From: Muscardinus avellanarius
Taxonomy: Eukaryota; Chordata; Mammalia; Rodentia; Gliridae
Assembly (NCBI GenBank): GCA_963383645.1
Contig: OY726574.1
Location: 62,128,894-62,192,893, forward strand
Direction of reading: 5' to 3'
DNA length: 64,000 nucleotides
In this document: piece by piece, positions 22,883-31,848 of the stretch
Layout: each line of letters opens with the position of its first letter
Position numbering within the stretch: the stretch's first letter is position 1
Program-made: the position numbers and the translations under genes
Notes under the pieces: generated by a model
What the model was told of the DNA's origin: nothing
Seen by the model: the letters and a program-made list of their open reading frames with translations, nothing else
The model's database searches: none

Positions 22883-23029
22883 GGGTGTGGTACTGGGGGC
22901 TGAACCCAGGGACACTCTATCTCTGAGCTACACCCCAGCTCTCACCACATGCTGGCCTGGAACCTGTAATCCTCCTATCTCAGCCTCCCAAGTCCTGGGA
23001 TCGCAGCGGTGCACCCCTGCGCCTGGCTT
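22883..23029 (-). repeat. B1-dID SINE, internally shortened
   Basis: gtactgggggctgaacccag to cacccctgcgcctggctt; the linker is mostly deleted. Confidence 0.88.
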
Positions 23030-23119
23030 GGATAATCCTGACGCCAGAGAGTCAAGCACACTGGCGCCTTCCAAATGGAACCAGATTTCTGGAGGTCTTG
23101 TCTAGAAAAGATGCTGGAG

Positions 23120-23330
23120 AATATTGTGTTAGGGGACACCAGCCCGTCTGAGAGAGTCAAGGGTCCTATGTTTTCTCTCAGATGTAGAAGCTGGAGAAAA
23201 TAGGAAACCAGAAGGGACTTCAGACAAAGGAGAGAGGCCAGTAGAGGGGCCGGGAGGGTGGGGGGGGTAGGGCGGGGAGGGCCGGGGGAGGGAGAGCCAA
23301 GGCCCGAGGAGGGGACACTTCAAGTCCTGT
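23120..23330 (+). repeat. L1 3' UTR fragment with G-rich tract
   Basis: gagagagtcaagggtcctat, tctctcagatgtagaagctg, cttcagacaaaggagagagg match the L1 tail seen at 42375-42460, then a G-run block follows. Confidence 0.75.
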
Positions 23331-23938
23331 TAGGAAGGTTTCTACCAACCTCAGTGGCAGGTTCGGGAGGGAGGGGGCACGGTGGGTCTCAGGGAGAGGT
23401 GCCAGTTATGTGCGCAGGATGAATGGGTCCCTTTGACTCTCACTAGAATGACTCTCACAGCACACCAATAAAAGGGTGCATATAAAAAAACAAGCAGGGG
23501 GAGCTTTGTAGAGCATTCCAAGTGTCAACATACTCCCCTCTCCAGAGCAGGCGAGAAACAAGCCGGAGGGGAGAACAAGGGTTCCCCCAAATGTACAAAA
23601 GTGGGGCGCCTCTGCACTTTGGCGCTCCTTCTGGAAAAACCCGGGACTGGCCCTGGGCCCAGCCATTGCTAAGCCCCTTGCTAGACAGGAAGACCCCAGC
23701 CTATTCGCATCTGCGGGAGCTAGTTATGTCACGCACTCATTGGATGGCGGTGCGCCCACGAGTCGGTCCAGCCTGCGCATTTTTCCTGGGGCCTTAAGAG
23801 ACCCAGGTCCCCTGGGTTCCTGCAGCTCCGGGCCACACCTGGTGTACCCAAAGTAGGCTGGGCACTGCACTGCGAGCTGGCAGGCGGGATGGAGCAGAGC
23901 CACAGGTCGGTGGGTCCTGGAGCAGGACAGGGAGTCTA
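23330..23938. other. Unique DNA upstream of the promoter
   Basis: GC increases toward 23940. It includes ggcgctccttctgg and an inverted CCAAT at 23739; it may belong to the distal promoter. Confidence 0.45.
23739..23743 (+). promoter_or_regulatory. Upstream inverted CCAAT box
   Basis: ATTGG lies in a short unique GC-rich segment (23590-23900) upstream of the CpG island. It may be a distal promoter element; a single pentamer is weak evidence. Confidence 0.3.
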
Positions 23939-23942
23939 CAAA

Positions 23943-24111
23943 GGACGGTGCCCCAGCAAGGTGCCTCGGGACGGTGCTCCCGGACGGTGCTCCCGGACGG
24001 TGCTCCTGGACGGTGCTCCCGGACGGTGCTCCAGGACGGTGCTCCAGGACGGTGCTCCAGGACGGTGCTCCAGGACGGTGCTCCTGGACGGTGCTCCTGG
24101 ACGGTGCCTGC
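23943..24111. repeat. 13-bp GC-rich minisatellite at the promoter
   Basis: Thirteen units of 13 bp (169 bp): eleven near-identical copies of ggacggtgctccN from 23969 to 24111, preceded by two degenerate units (23943-23968). The last base of the unit varies (c, t or a) in runs, typical of recent slippage. Each unit carries a CpG. It abuts the CpG island core, about 450 bp upstream of the PIEZO2 ATG. Confidence 0.97.
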
Positions 24112-24130
24112 TGCGCGCTTCCCAGCCGCG

Positions 24131-24172
24131 CGGGGGCGGGCTCAGCGCGCCGGAGCCGCCTTCTGATTGGCC
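24131..24172 (+). promoter_or_regulatory. GC box and inverted CCAAT (NF-Y) box
   Basis: An SP/KLF-type GC box (cgggggcggg, 24131-24140) is followed by ctgattggcc (24163-24172), a good inverted CCAAT box. They sit about 400 bp before the ATG, between the 13-bp repeat and the probable 5' leader. Binding is inferred from motifs only. Confidence 0.6.
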
Positions 24173-24351
24173 GGGGCTCGCGGGCGCTGAAGTTTCATTG
24201 ACGGCGGGGCGGCGGGCGGGCGGGGGGCGCTGCGGCTGCCGCGCGGCCTCGCGTCTGGTCGTCTTCCGAGGAGGCGCAGGGGCCGCGATCGCGCCATCCT
24301 TTGCGAGGGGCGACTCGCAGCGCCCGCGGCCGGCACGAGCCCCGCCGGGGG

Positions 24352-24402
24352 ATGGCCGTGCGCGCCCGGAGCCGCCCGCCCCGCGCGGGGCGCAGAGCCT
24401 GA
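24352..24402 (+). promoter_or_regulatory. Candidate uORF 1 in the PIEZO2 leader
   Basis: ATG in a strong context (G at -3, G at +4) opens a 16-codon frame rich in Arg and Pro, ending at TGA. It is not in frame with the main ATG. It matters only if transcription starts upstream of 24352. Confidence 0.5.
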
Positions 24403-24414
24403 GCCGGCGCGTGG

Positions 24415-24495
24415 ATGGGCCGGCCGCGGGCTGCGCGGAGCGCGCTGACCGGCCGCCGGGCCATGCCCCGGGCTGCCCGCCGCGCGACGCCCTAA
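24415..24495 (+). promoter_or_regulatory. Candidate uORF 2 in the PIEZO2 leader
   Basis: A 26-codon frame from ATG (T at -3, G at +4) to TAA, with a second in-frame ATG at 24463. It starts 12 bases after uORF 1 stops and ends 70 bases before the main ATG, which leaves room for reinitiation. It is arginine-rich like uORF 1. Confidence 0.5.
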
Positions 24496-24565
24496 GCGGC
24501 GGCCTGGCGTCCGCCCCGGGCTCGAGCCTCGCCCTCCGCCGCGCTCGAGCCTCCGGACCGCCGCG

Positions 24566-24629
24566 ATGGCCTCGGAGGTGGTGTGCGGGCTCGTCTTCCG
24601 GCTGCTGCTGCCCATCTGCCTGGCCGTAG
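24566..24629 (+). CDS. PIEZO2: PIEZO2 first coding exon (N-terminus only)
   Basis: PIEZO2 is the large trimeric mechanically gated cation channel of touch and proprioceptive neurons; it acts in the plasma membrane. The ATG opens a frame reading MASEVVCGLVF then RLLLPICLAV. From memory this matches the vertebrate PIEZO2 N-terminus with one conservative change (Ile to Val at residue 10); PIEZO1 starts quite differently. The exon carries 21 codons plus the first base of codon 22, then a consensus donor GTGAGT at 24630. The next PIEZO2 residue is Ala, so a phase-1 G that would be completed by an incoming CA fits. The start has G at -3 and G at +4, a strong Kozak context. The hydrophobic RLLLPICLAV run begins the first transmembrane helix. 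The remaining roughly 2,700 residues lie downstream of this window; no exon 2 was recognised. Confidence 0.95.
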
Positions 24630-24635
24630 GTGAGT
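24629..24635 (+). other. 5' splice donor of PIEZO2 exon 1
   Basis: G|GTGAGT follows the phase-1 end of the exon, a near-perfect U1-complementary donor. It marks the start of intron 1, which continues to the window end. Confidence 0.9.
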
Positions 24636-26030
24636 CGCCCGCAGCCCGGGCTCGCCCAGCGCCCCGGGTCCTGACCACCGTCCAGCTGCGGGTCGGGGCC
24701 GCGGCGTCCAGTTCGGCCGGGCGCGGACCCCGTGAGTGGGCACCGATCTGGGCGAGCGAACGCCAGGCGGGGCGAGGGCGGCGCAGACCCCTCCGCACAG
24801 GGTCCCGAGAGCCCACTCCCTGCCCACCCCACCCACCCCACCAGGCCACCTCGCCCACCCGGAGCCCAGCGACCCCGGAGGAAGAAGCGAGCGATCCCAG
24901 TAGTTTTTAAAAGGAAGGAGGTGCTAGGCTCCCAGCAACGGTGCTGGAAAGTTTCTTTCCTTTACTCCGGTCCTGGGGCTACAAGCCCACCACGACCTGT
25001 CCAGCCCCCACCCCTCCAGATACGTAAAGGGGTAGAAAGCAGGCTCGGGGCTCCTGGGGGCCCGCGAGGGCCAGGGCAGGCCACCGGGAGCCCCAGCGAT
25101 CCACACACCAGCACCTCATTCTTTGCACCGGGCTGGCCCGGTGTTGGGGGGCCGCGGGTGTGGGGTCTCGAGGCCAGGGTCGCGGGGCTTCTTTTCTTCC
25201 GCTGCCGAGAGTGGCCGCCCACAGCGCCGGGCAGCGCAGGGAAAGGCGCTTTTTACAGGCAGCAATGGGCGCCACGGGCGTCTGCCCGAGGCTGGGACCA
25301 GGGACCACACCTGAGCGAGCGGTGCAATCGAGGGAAACGGAGTCATCGAAATGGGCGCCGGCGTGCGCGGGCGAAGGGCCCTCTGTGGTCGAGTCCTAAG
25401 GCTCGGGACAAGTGAGGAGCGGAGGAGCCGCGGGACCCGAGGAGGGGCAGGAGGAGGGACCCGGGGCCGGCGGCATCCTCGGCTCTGGGTTCTGCTCAGT
25501 AATGGGGAGCAGAGCGCCCAGGACCCCGAGCCGCCGAGCGGCGCTGTCGCGCCCGCTGTGGGCCCCTGAGGAGCCGCGCACACAGGTGGTGCCCTGGCTA
25601 CAGTCAGTCTCTGTATCTCAAGGGACTGGCACGTGCCTGGCGCCATCCCTATTTGCCCGAGTTCAGGAGGGGCTTTTATGGTGCTCCTCAGTGGGACGTG
25701 AGGGGCCGTCGGGGGCTCGGGTCAGAAGATGCAGCCTCCTGTGACCCCGCCCTTCCCCAGCGGCTCCCCCATCACCCTGAGACTGTGGAAGGGAGGAGTC
25801 AGCCCCGTGGTCACCTGCAGCCCACCTGGTCCGCCCTGAGGTGGGGCGGGGCAACCTCTCTCTGAGTTGGGCAGCTGTGCTTGATCTGCTCACTTGCCCA
25901 GGTTCCCTGGCAGGTGGGGTTCCTCAGATTACCCTTTGGTGGCATCCCCCTAAGTATTTGTGGGGCCCCTTGAGCTCTACCTCCTGGAGAGCGGAGCCTG
26001 CAGGTGCTGGATCCTGCAGAGGGCCAGGCG

Positions 26031-26082
26031 CAGGGGTGCAGAGCAGGGGTGCAGAGCAGGGATGCCCAGCAGGGATGCCCCA
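26031..26082. repeat. Short 13-bp minisatellite
   Basis: Four 13-bp units: two copies of caggggtgcagag, then cagggatgcccag and cagggatgcccca. G-rich on the + strand, within the first 1.5 kb of intron 1. Confidence 0.85.
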
Positions 26083-26298
26083 GGCCCGGGGGCTGGGCCC
26101 TGCCGCCCCCTTCTGGGCTTCTTCCACCCACCTGGAGCAGACTGGGGTGCAGGGCCCAGTATCTTTGGAGGAGCAGGGCTTCCAGGGAGCCAGGAGAGCC
26201 GCCCCTTCCCGCTTCCAGACTCTTTCTTTCCTGGGGAGCTGCCCCAGGACCCCACGTTCACTTGTCCCTGGAGAAGCCACCCTGCAGTGGGGGGAGAG

Positions 26299-26470
26299 AG
26301 TGTGCATTAGTGTGTATGCGTGCACATTTGGGTGCGTATTAGTGAGTGTAAGTGTAACAGCACTTACTGTGCGTACATGGATGCGTTTAAATATATGAGA
26401 GATGTCAGTGTGTGCTTGAGTGTTGTGTGTGAGATGCTGAGTGTGTACTGTGTGTGTGTGTGTGCCAGTG
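26299..26470. repeat. Degenerate TG-rich stretch
   Basis: Irregular gtgt/gtgc/tgtg runs, with a cleaner GT tract near 26450-26464. Low complexity, no coding signal. Confidence 0.7.
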
Positions 26471-27872
26471 CCCCGTGTAACAGTGTAACATTCCCCATTC
26501 TGCTCCGCCCAGAGCCTCTTGTTTTCGCCACCCCGGAGGCCTGAGCCAGGGAAGCTGACCCCCTGAGCCCCTCAGGGGTCGCTGCTGCTCTGGAGACTGA
26601 TGGGGAGAGAATGGCGCCACCCTAGCTGCTCTCAGCCTGGCGGAAGGCAGCAGCCTCTGCTGGAGCCGTGGCTTCTCCTCCAGGAAGCGGAGATTTTCAA
26701 GGTTACTGGAGGGGTTTCAGGACTGCCTGCTCCCAAGGTGCTACTAAATCAAGTGTTCAGGTTTCCCTAATACCCTGGGTCTGGAGAGTGCAGGGATCGA
26801 GGGCCATTAGAATCGATTTTACATCTTAGCTATCTATTTTTATATCGGGCGGGGCGGGCCTCAAAGCCGAGCCTTAGCAGAAGCGCGTACAAGTCCTCCT
26901 TTACACCGTTTCTGTAACTCGGTGTTGACATCTTCCTGCAGGGTCGGCTCAGCTCTTCACCTGGTGATGGATAATAAAATTAACCACTGTTATGTTTAAT
27001 CCGCTGCTTCTGGTTTTCCCTTTTCCCTTGTGAAATTAAAGGGAGTGATATATGTGTATCTGGCCTCTTCTGTCCAGGTGCTCTGCAATTCCTGATTGTC
27101 AAGAGCAAAACAGAACCAGCGCGGGTGTGTAACTTACCATCCAAAATGAATATCCGCCGACAGATAGGCCTCCATCCGTCACCACGGGGAAACCGAAACA
27201 TCTCCAGAGCTATCTGTGATGCCATGTGGCCAGCTGAGTTTTTCTTTGGCATAGCATATGAAAAATCAAAGGTCTTTCCTCTTATTACTACTCATTCTTT
27301 CATAACCAACCACACATGAACACTTTACACGCACTTTGACGTTTGTTTTCTAGCAAGACTTTTTCCACCCACCTTTGAGTGCGTGGTTGAGTGACGGTTG
27401 GAAGGTGTTGAGGCTGCCTACGTCCATCCTTGTGCTCCTGACCCGTCCATTTCTCTGGGGTTTCCTGGAGTGCTTGGGTGGCTGTGCAGAACAGCAGATG
27501 CACATTCTTTCTCTCGGGGTAGGCAGGAGGGGGGAAGCTGAGCTACTGAGGGCACACGTCAAGGTATCTGACCCTCCACCTAATCAGTCCCCTAAGTGAA
27601 GAGCCAGAGGAAAGAGACGAGCCAGTGAGGATGGCTAAGCTTCAGGAGCTGACCAACAACCCGCCAAGTGCTCCGAGAAAAATGACATTCAAAAGATACC
27701 ACACACCCCAGAATAGTCTCCGAAATTTCCTCCAGAGCTCGATGAAAGCCAAAGCATAGGGTCACTTTTGAAATATGTTCTGGATGACTAACTATAACCT
27801 CTCTATGACAATATATCTCTTCTTGTAGCATATGCCATTTTGAAATCATAAACACAGTTCAAGAATTACCAA

Positions 27873-28090
27873 TAGCCGGGTGAGGCGGGGCATGCCTGGT
27901 AATCCCAGCATTTGAGAGGCTGAGACAGGAAGACCACGGTCCGCAGACAGCCTCAGCTACTTAGTGAGGCCCTTTGTAACTCAGGGAGACCCTGTTTCAA
28001 AATAAAAATAGGGCTAGGAGTATAACTTGGAGGTAGAATGCCCCTGGTCTCCATCCCCAACACTGCAAAATAAATAAATAAAATTAAAAT
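27873..28090 (+). repeat. B1-dID SINE
   Basis: gccgggtgaggcggggcatg to ccatccccaacactgc with an (aaat)n tail. Confidence 0.92.
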
Positions 28091-28093
28091 AAC

Positions 28094-28144
28094 AGGGCTA
28101 GAGGTGTAGCTCAGAGGTAGAACCTCCCTCCCCCCTGGTTCAAA

Positions 28145-28145
<1 letters not shown>
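28094..28145 (+). repeat. Extra dID arm
   Basis: agggctagaggtgtagctca to ctggttcaaatc, running into a CA tract. Confidence 0.85.

Positions 28146-28189
<44 letters not shown>
28146..28189. repeat. (CA)n microsatellite at a dID 3' end
   Basis: About 22 CA units immediately after the extra dID arm. Confidence 0.98.
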
Positions 28190-28191
<2 letters not shown>

Positions 28192-28314
28192 TACAAATGC
28201 AGCTAATTTTATCTGATCAGCGGGAATCTTTTATCTGACCAGTGTTAGTCTTATGGATTGCTATACAACTCTCAGTTACAGCTGCCAAAGAATTCATTTC
28301 AAGTAACATTTAGT

Positions 28315-28472
28315 TTGGGAGGTGGTGCATGCCTGTAACCCCAGGACTTGGGAGGCTGAGATAGGAGGATTGCAGCTTCCAAGCCAGCCTCAGCGATTTA
28401 GCAAGGTTTTAGGAACTTAGAGAAACTCTGTTCCCAAAATAAAAAAGTTTGGACTGTAGCTCATCAGTTCCC

Positions 28473-28475
<3 letters not shown>
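28315..28475 (+). repeat. B1-dID SINE, diverged
   Basis: gggaggtggtgcatgcctgt to tgtagctcatcagttccc; right arm truncated by the following CA tract. Confidence 0.85.
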
Positions 28476-28517
<42 letters not shown>

Positions 28518-28528
28518 GCACACGCACA
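28476..28528. repeat. (CA)n microsatellite at a SINE 3' end
   Basis: CA units with cgca interruptions at the end. Confidence 0.96.
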
Positions 28529-28557
28529 TTTAGAGTAGCATCTAAAGTAACATTTAG

Positions 28558-28740
28558 TTGGCATGGTGGAACATGCCTTTAATCCCAGTACTTGGGAGGC
28601 TGAGACAGGAGAATCACAGGTTTGAGGTAAGTCTCGGCAACTTATCGAGACCTAGCAAGACCCTGTTTCAAAATAAAAACTAAGAAGGGCTGGGGGTGTA
28701 AATCAGAGGTAGAATACCCCTCAATTCAACCCCTAGTACC
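28558..28740 (+). repeat. B1-dID SINE
   Basis: ggcatggtggaacatgcctt to ttcaacccctagtaccc. Confidence 0.91.
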
Positions 28741-28890
28741 CGTTTCACACAACATTTAATATAGCACACTAAAGTTTCTGTCTAGTTACACCTCTCAGAC
28801 ATTATAGGCAGATACTATTTATCACTTGCAGAACTGAAAATAGTGGAAAGGATTAGATATTTATGGTTTAATTCTACAATAAAGTATTCT

Positions 28891-29095
28891 TTTTTTTTTT
28901 TATTTGGTGGTACTGGGGTTCCTGGAAGCCCTTCTACCTCTGGGCTACACTCCCAGACCTATTTTTTTTTATACTTTTTTATTTGGAAACAGGGTCTCAT
29001 AAGCCAGCGCGTGCGGCTGGCTTCGAACCTGCGCGATCCTCCTGTCTCTGCCTCCCAAGCGTGAGGATTACAAGCGTGCGTCACCACGCCCGGCT
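28891..29095 (-). repeat. B1-dID SINE, young subfamily, with intact TSD
   Basis: Flanked by the perfect 17-bp duplication ctacaataaagtattct (28874-28890 and 29096-29112). Diagnostic ggttcctggaagcccttcta and ctcataagccagcgcg. A recent insertion. Confidence 0.97.
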
Positions 29096-29112
29096 CTACA
29101 ATAAAGTATTCT

Positions 29113-29670
29113 GGAGCAGATTGGTTTGGGCTTGTGTCAGCTTGACTCGGGCGCCCGGGCTGTGATTTCAGAAGGGGGCACGGTGCTTTACGACTGCGTG
29201 CGTGCATCACGGAGCCATCAGGCAGGCCCCTCACCCCACAGTGGGCAGGACTGCGTTGCTGCTCCGCAGGTCCTGGCTCTGCATTCTTGTTCCCTCCTTT
29301 TCCTTGTCTTTCTGCCCTGTGGAGGTGTTATCTCCTCTTCTCTGGGTGGCTGTGACCAACTTGCACAGCTCACTCGCATGATGCCTGACGTGCTACGGGC
29401 ACTGTCTATGAAGCCAGGGACAGGGCCGGCAGGAGGGGGCGTCTTTGTTGAAATTTACACACTAACACGTGTGACGTGGGCCTTGACCAGGCTGATGTAG
29501 CAGGTGGGACTCAGAGGAGGGCAGCCTGGTCCCTTTCAGCACCTTCTGTGAAAGATGCGGGCAGGAGGATTTTTAATTAGCACTGGTTTTTCTCACCAGT
29601 TTTACTCAACAATCTGAGTATCTGGAGTTGTAGTTTTCTAATTAAATAATATATTCTTGCTAGAACTATA
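29113..29670. other. Intron 1, unique
   Basis: No recognised element. Confidence 0.4.
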
Positions 29671-29846
29671 CGGATCAGGAGGCTGAGACCTGAGGATCAC
29701 GGTTCGCTACCAGCCTCAGCTACTTAGCGAGGCCCTTCACAGCTCAGTGAGACCTTGGTTCAAAAATAAAATAGACTAAAGAATAGGGCTAGGGTGTAGC
29801 TTGGAGGTACAGTGCCCCTGGGTTTTATCCCCAGTACCAAAAAAAA
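29671..29846 (+). repeat. B1-dID SINE, 5' shortened
   Basis: ggatcaggaggctgagacct to ttatccccagtacc. Confidence 0.89.
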
Positions 29847-29929
29847 ATGATGCTGTTTGTTTTTGCCAGTCTAACACAACAACACTCTTGACACCATCTC
29901 CATAGTCTTATTCTGTATTATTTTATTTT

Positions 29930-29985
29930 TGTGGTATTTAGGTACCTCCAGGTTATACTTCCAACACTAATTTTTCCTCTATTTT
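29930..29985 (-). repeat. dID fragment
   Basis: gtggtatttaggtacctcca and ggttatacttccaacac only. Confidence 0.5.
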
Positions 29986-29989
29986 TTTA

Positions 29990-30145
29990 ATTTTTTATTG
30001 GTGCACTGTATTCATACATCATAGTGGGATACAAAAAAAACTTTTGTAGACATACATGCACACATCGCCAGTCAACCCCCACCCGATCCCCACCCCGTTC
30101 CCTCCCCATCCCTCCTTCCCATGCTTGGCTTAGTGCTTGACATCT
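29990..30145 (-). repeat. L1 3' UTR tail
   Basis: ttttttattggtgcactgta, cccacccgatccccacccc, catgcttggcttagtgcttg correspond one-to-one with 43790-43935. Confidence 0.9.
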
Positions 30146-30387
30146 AGTATTATAGTAATTTATCCAAAATTAAAAATGATAATCTCACATAACAGTTTCA
30201 TTTGTCTGATACCAAGCTTTTGATAACTTAAAGATAACATTACAATATTTCTTTTTGCTTTCTTTCTTACCAGAGAATATTTTTTCTTTTCTTTTTTTAG
30301 GTGAAACTATCATATATTTATATATTTATTTTTCAGAAAAAAATCTATCCTAATATGGAATATGGACTCTAGATACCCAAAACCATC

Positions 30388-30514
30388 ACCATCTATTTTT
30401 TAAACAATGTCTCACTAAGTTGCAGAGGGCCTAAAGTTGCTGAGAACCCGTGATCCTCCTGTCTTAACCTTCTAAGTGCTGGGATTGCAAGCCTGCACCA
30501 CTATGCCTGATTTA
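30388..30514 (-). repeat. B1 arm only
   Basis: gtctcactaagttgcagagg to caccactatgcctgattt. Confidence 0.85.
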
Positions 30515-30610
30515 TTTTATTTTTTAACATGGGCTTCTTTTGTGTGTCCTGGTGCTATTAACTGTTAATTGTATGTGAAGTTACATAGCAACATGTAGAC
30601 TGTTATAGGG

Positions 30611-30842
30611 TTTTTTTTTTTTTGTGTGTGTGTGTGTGTGTGTGGTACTGGGGGTGGAACTCAAGGGCTTTTCTACCTCCAGGCTACACTCCCAGACCTA
30701 TTTTATACTTTATTTGGAAACAGGGTCTCACTGAGTTGCTGAGAGCCTCACGAAGTAGCTGAGGCTGGCTTTGAACCTGGTGATCCTCCTGTCTCAGCCT
30801 CCCAAGCGCGGGGATTACAAGTGTGCGCCACCACGCCCGGCT
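30611..30842 (-). repeat. B1-dID SINE with (GT)n tail
   Basis: T run, (GT)n at 30624-30644, then ggtactgggggtggaactca to gcgccaccacgcccggct. Right arm cagacctattttatac resembles the young type, left linker the older type. Confidence 0.94.
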
Positions 30843-30924
30843 TTATTATAGTTTTTTTGCAGAAGTATTTTAGAGAATGTAGAACAGTCTAAGTACCCCG
30901 GGTATTTAAGAGCAGTTAAGAGCA

Positions 30925-30963
30925 AGATGATATATGATATAGCACTATATCATATCATCATCT
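30925..30963. repeat. AT-rich near-perfect palindrome
   Basis: Left arm agatgatatatgatatag, right arm ctatatcatatcatcatct, central CA; one bulged base. Confidence 0.85.
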
Positions 30964-31172
30964 ACAAGATTAGACTTTGTAAGATTTGTTGATTTAGGGG
31001 GTTGTTTTGAGGATTGGACGTGAGCAAACCAAATAAATAAATGTCCCACTAGGTCGGAGCTCAAAGCAAAGCTGTGTCGGAGTATACTTAAGAAATGTCG
31101 GGCATCGGCATGAAGATTTGTTCCATTTCTCAGAGGTCCATGGAAGATGTGCAGATGAGATGGAGGAGGAGA

Positions 31173-31388
31173 CCTGCTGGGCGTGGTGGCTCATACCTGT
31201 AATCCCAGTATTTGGGAGGCCGGGACAGGAAGATCACAGGTTCAAAGCCAGCCCCAGCAATTTAGTGAGGCCCTTAGCAACTTAGTGAAACCATTTCAAA
31301 GAAAAAATATTCAAAGGTCTGGGGGTATAGCTCAGAGATAGACCAGCTCTGGGTTCAGTCCCTAATACCAACAAACAAACAAAAAAAC
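31173..31388 (+). repeat. B1-dID SINE
   Basis: gctgggcgtggtggctcata to cagtccctaataccaac with a (caaa)n tail. Confidence 0.93.
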
Positions 31389-31448
31389 CCAAGGAGGAGG
31401 AGGGGATCTGAGTCATGAACTTCAGTGTGGACACAGATTATTTTAACA

Positions 31449-31451
<3 letters not shown>

Positions 31452-31523
<72 letters not shown>
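31452..31523. repeat. Compound (AT)n(GT)n microsatellite
   Basis: About 14 AT units then about 21 GT units, abutting the next SINE's 3' end. Confidence 0.98.
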
Positions 31524-31524
<1 letters not shown>

Positions 31525-31699
31525 TACTGGGGATGGAACCCTTCTACCTCTGGGCTTCATTCCCAGACCTGTTTTTATATTTTTTTAATTTGGAAACAGA
31601 GTCTCATAAGCCAGCAAGGCTGGCTTCAAACCTGTGCGATCCTTCTGTCACCGCCTCCCAAGCACAGGGATTATAAGCGTGCACCACCACGCCTGGCTA
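31523..31699 (-). repeat. B1-dID SINE, young-like subfamily
   Basis: tggaacccttctacctctgg, ctcataagccagcaaggctg to caccaccacgcctggct. Confidence 0.93.
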
Positions 31700-31760
31700 C
31701 AATCCCATATATTTTTAATGGTCCAACAATTACATAAAGGGCATAGAATATTAAGATAAT

Positions 31761-31848
31761 TTTTTTTTCTCATGGTGCTGGGTATTGACCCCAGGGGCTT
31801 GTACATGCCAAGCCTCCGGTCTACCACTGAGCTACACTCCCAGCCCCT
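31761..31848 (-). repeat. Complete ID SINE
   Basis: ggtgctgggtattgacccca, ggggcttgtacatgccaagc, ggtctaccactgagctacac: an undeleted ID with A and B box regions. Confidence 0.92.

Larger units (their letters stand above)
23940..25570 (+). promoter_or_regulatory. PIEZO2: CpG island promoter of PIEZO2
   Basis: CG dinucleotides are extremely dense from about 24110 to 24620 and stay high to about 25570, in contrast to the CpG-poor flanks. The island covers the ATG exon and the first kilobase of the intron. No TATA box is visible at a sensible distance from the ATG, as expected for a dispersed CpG-island promoter. The exact transcription start cannot be read from sequence. Confidence 0.88.
24630..27872 (+). 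other. PIEZO2 intron 1, proximal mostly unique part
   Basis: GC-rich to about 25600, then declining. No SINE or L1 was recognised here, in contrast to both flanks; a small 13-bp repeat (26031-26082) and a TG-rich stretch (26299-26470) are the only repeats seen. Repeat-poor DNA next to a CpG-island promoter is where proximal enhancers often lie, but no specific element is claimed. Confidence 0.7.

Noticed and set aside
23889..24841. Long open frames on both strands across the CpG island (246 and 301 codons)
   Set aside because: Stop codons are rare in very GC-rich DNA; the frames run through the 13-bp repeat in every phase and are not the PIEZO2 frame.
26590..26625. CTCF-like word ggcgccaccctagctg (antisense)
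   Set aside because: One extra base breaks the core spacing of the CTCF motif.
27110..27145. Antisense splice-donor-like sequence (RC of aacttaccatcc)
   Set aside because: Single donor-like words are common; no matching exon or acceptor was evident.
31761..31848. tRNA-like gene with A and B boxes
   Set aside because: It is an ID SINE derived from tRNA-Ala with a SINE tail; no cloverleaf with a proper acceptor stem was seen.
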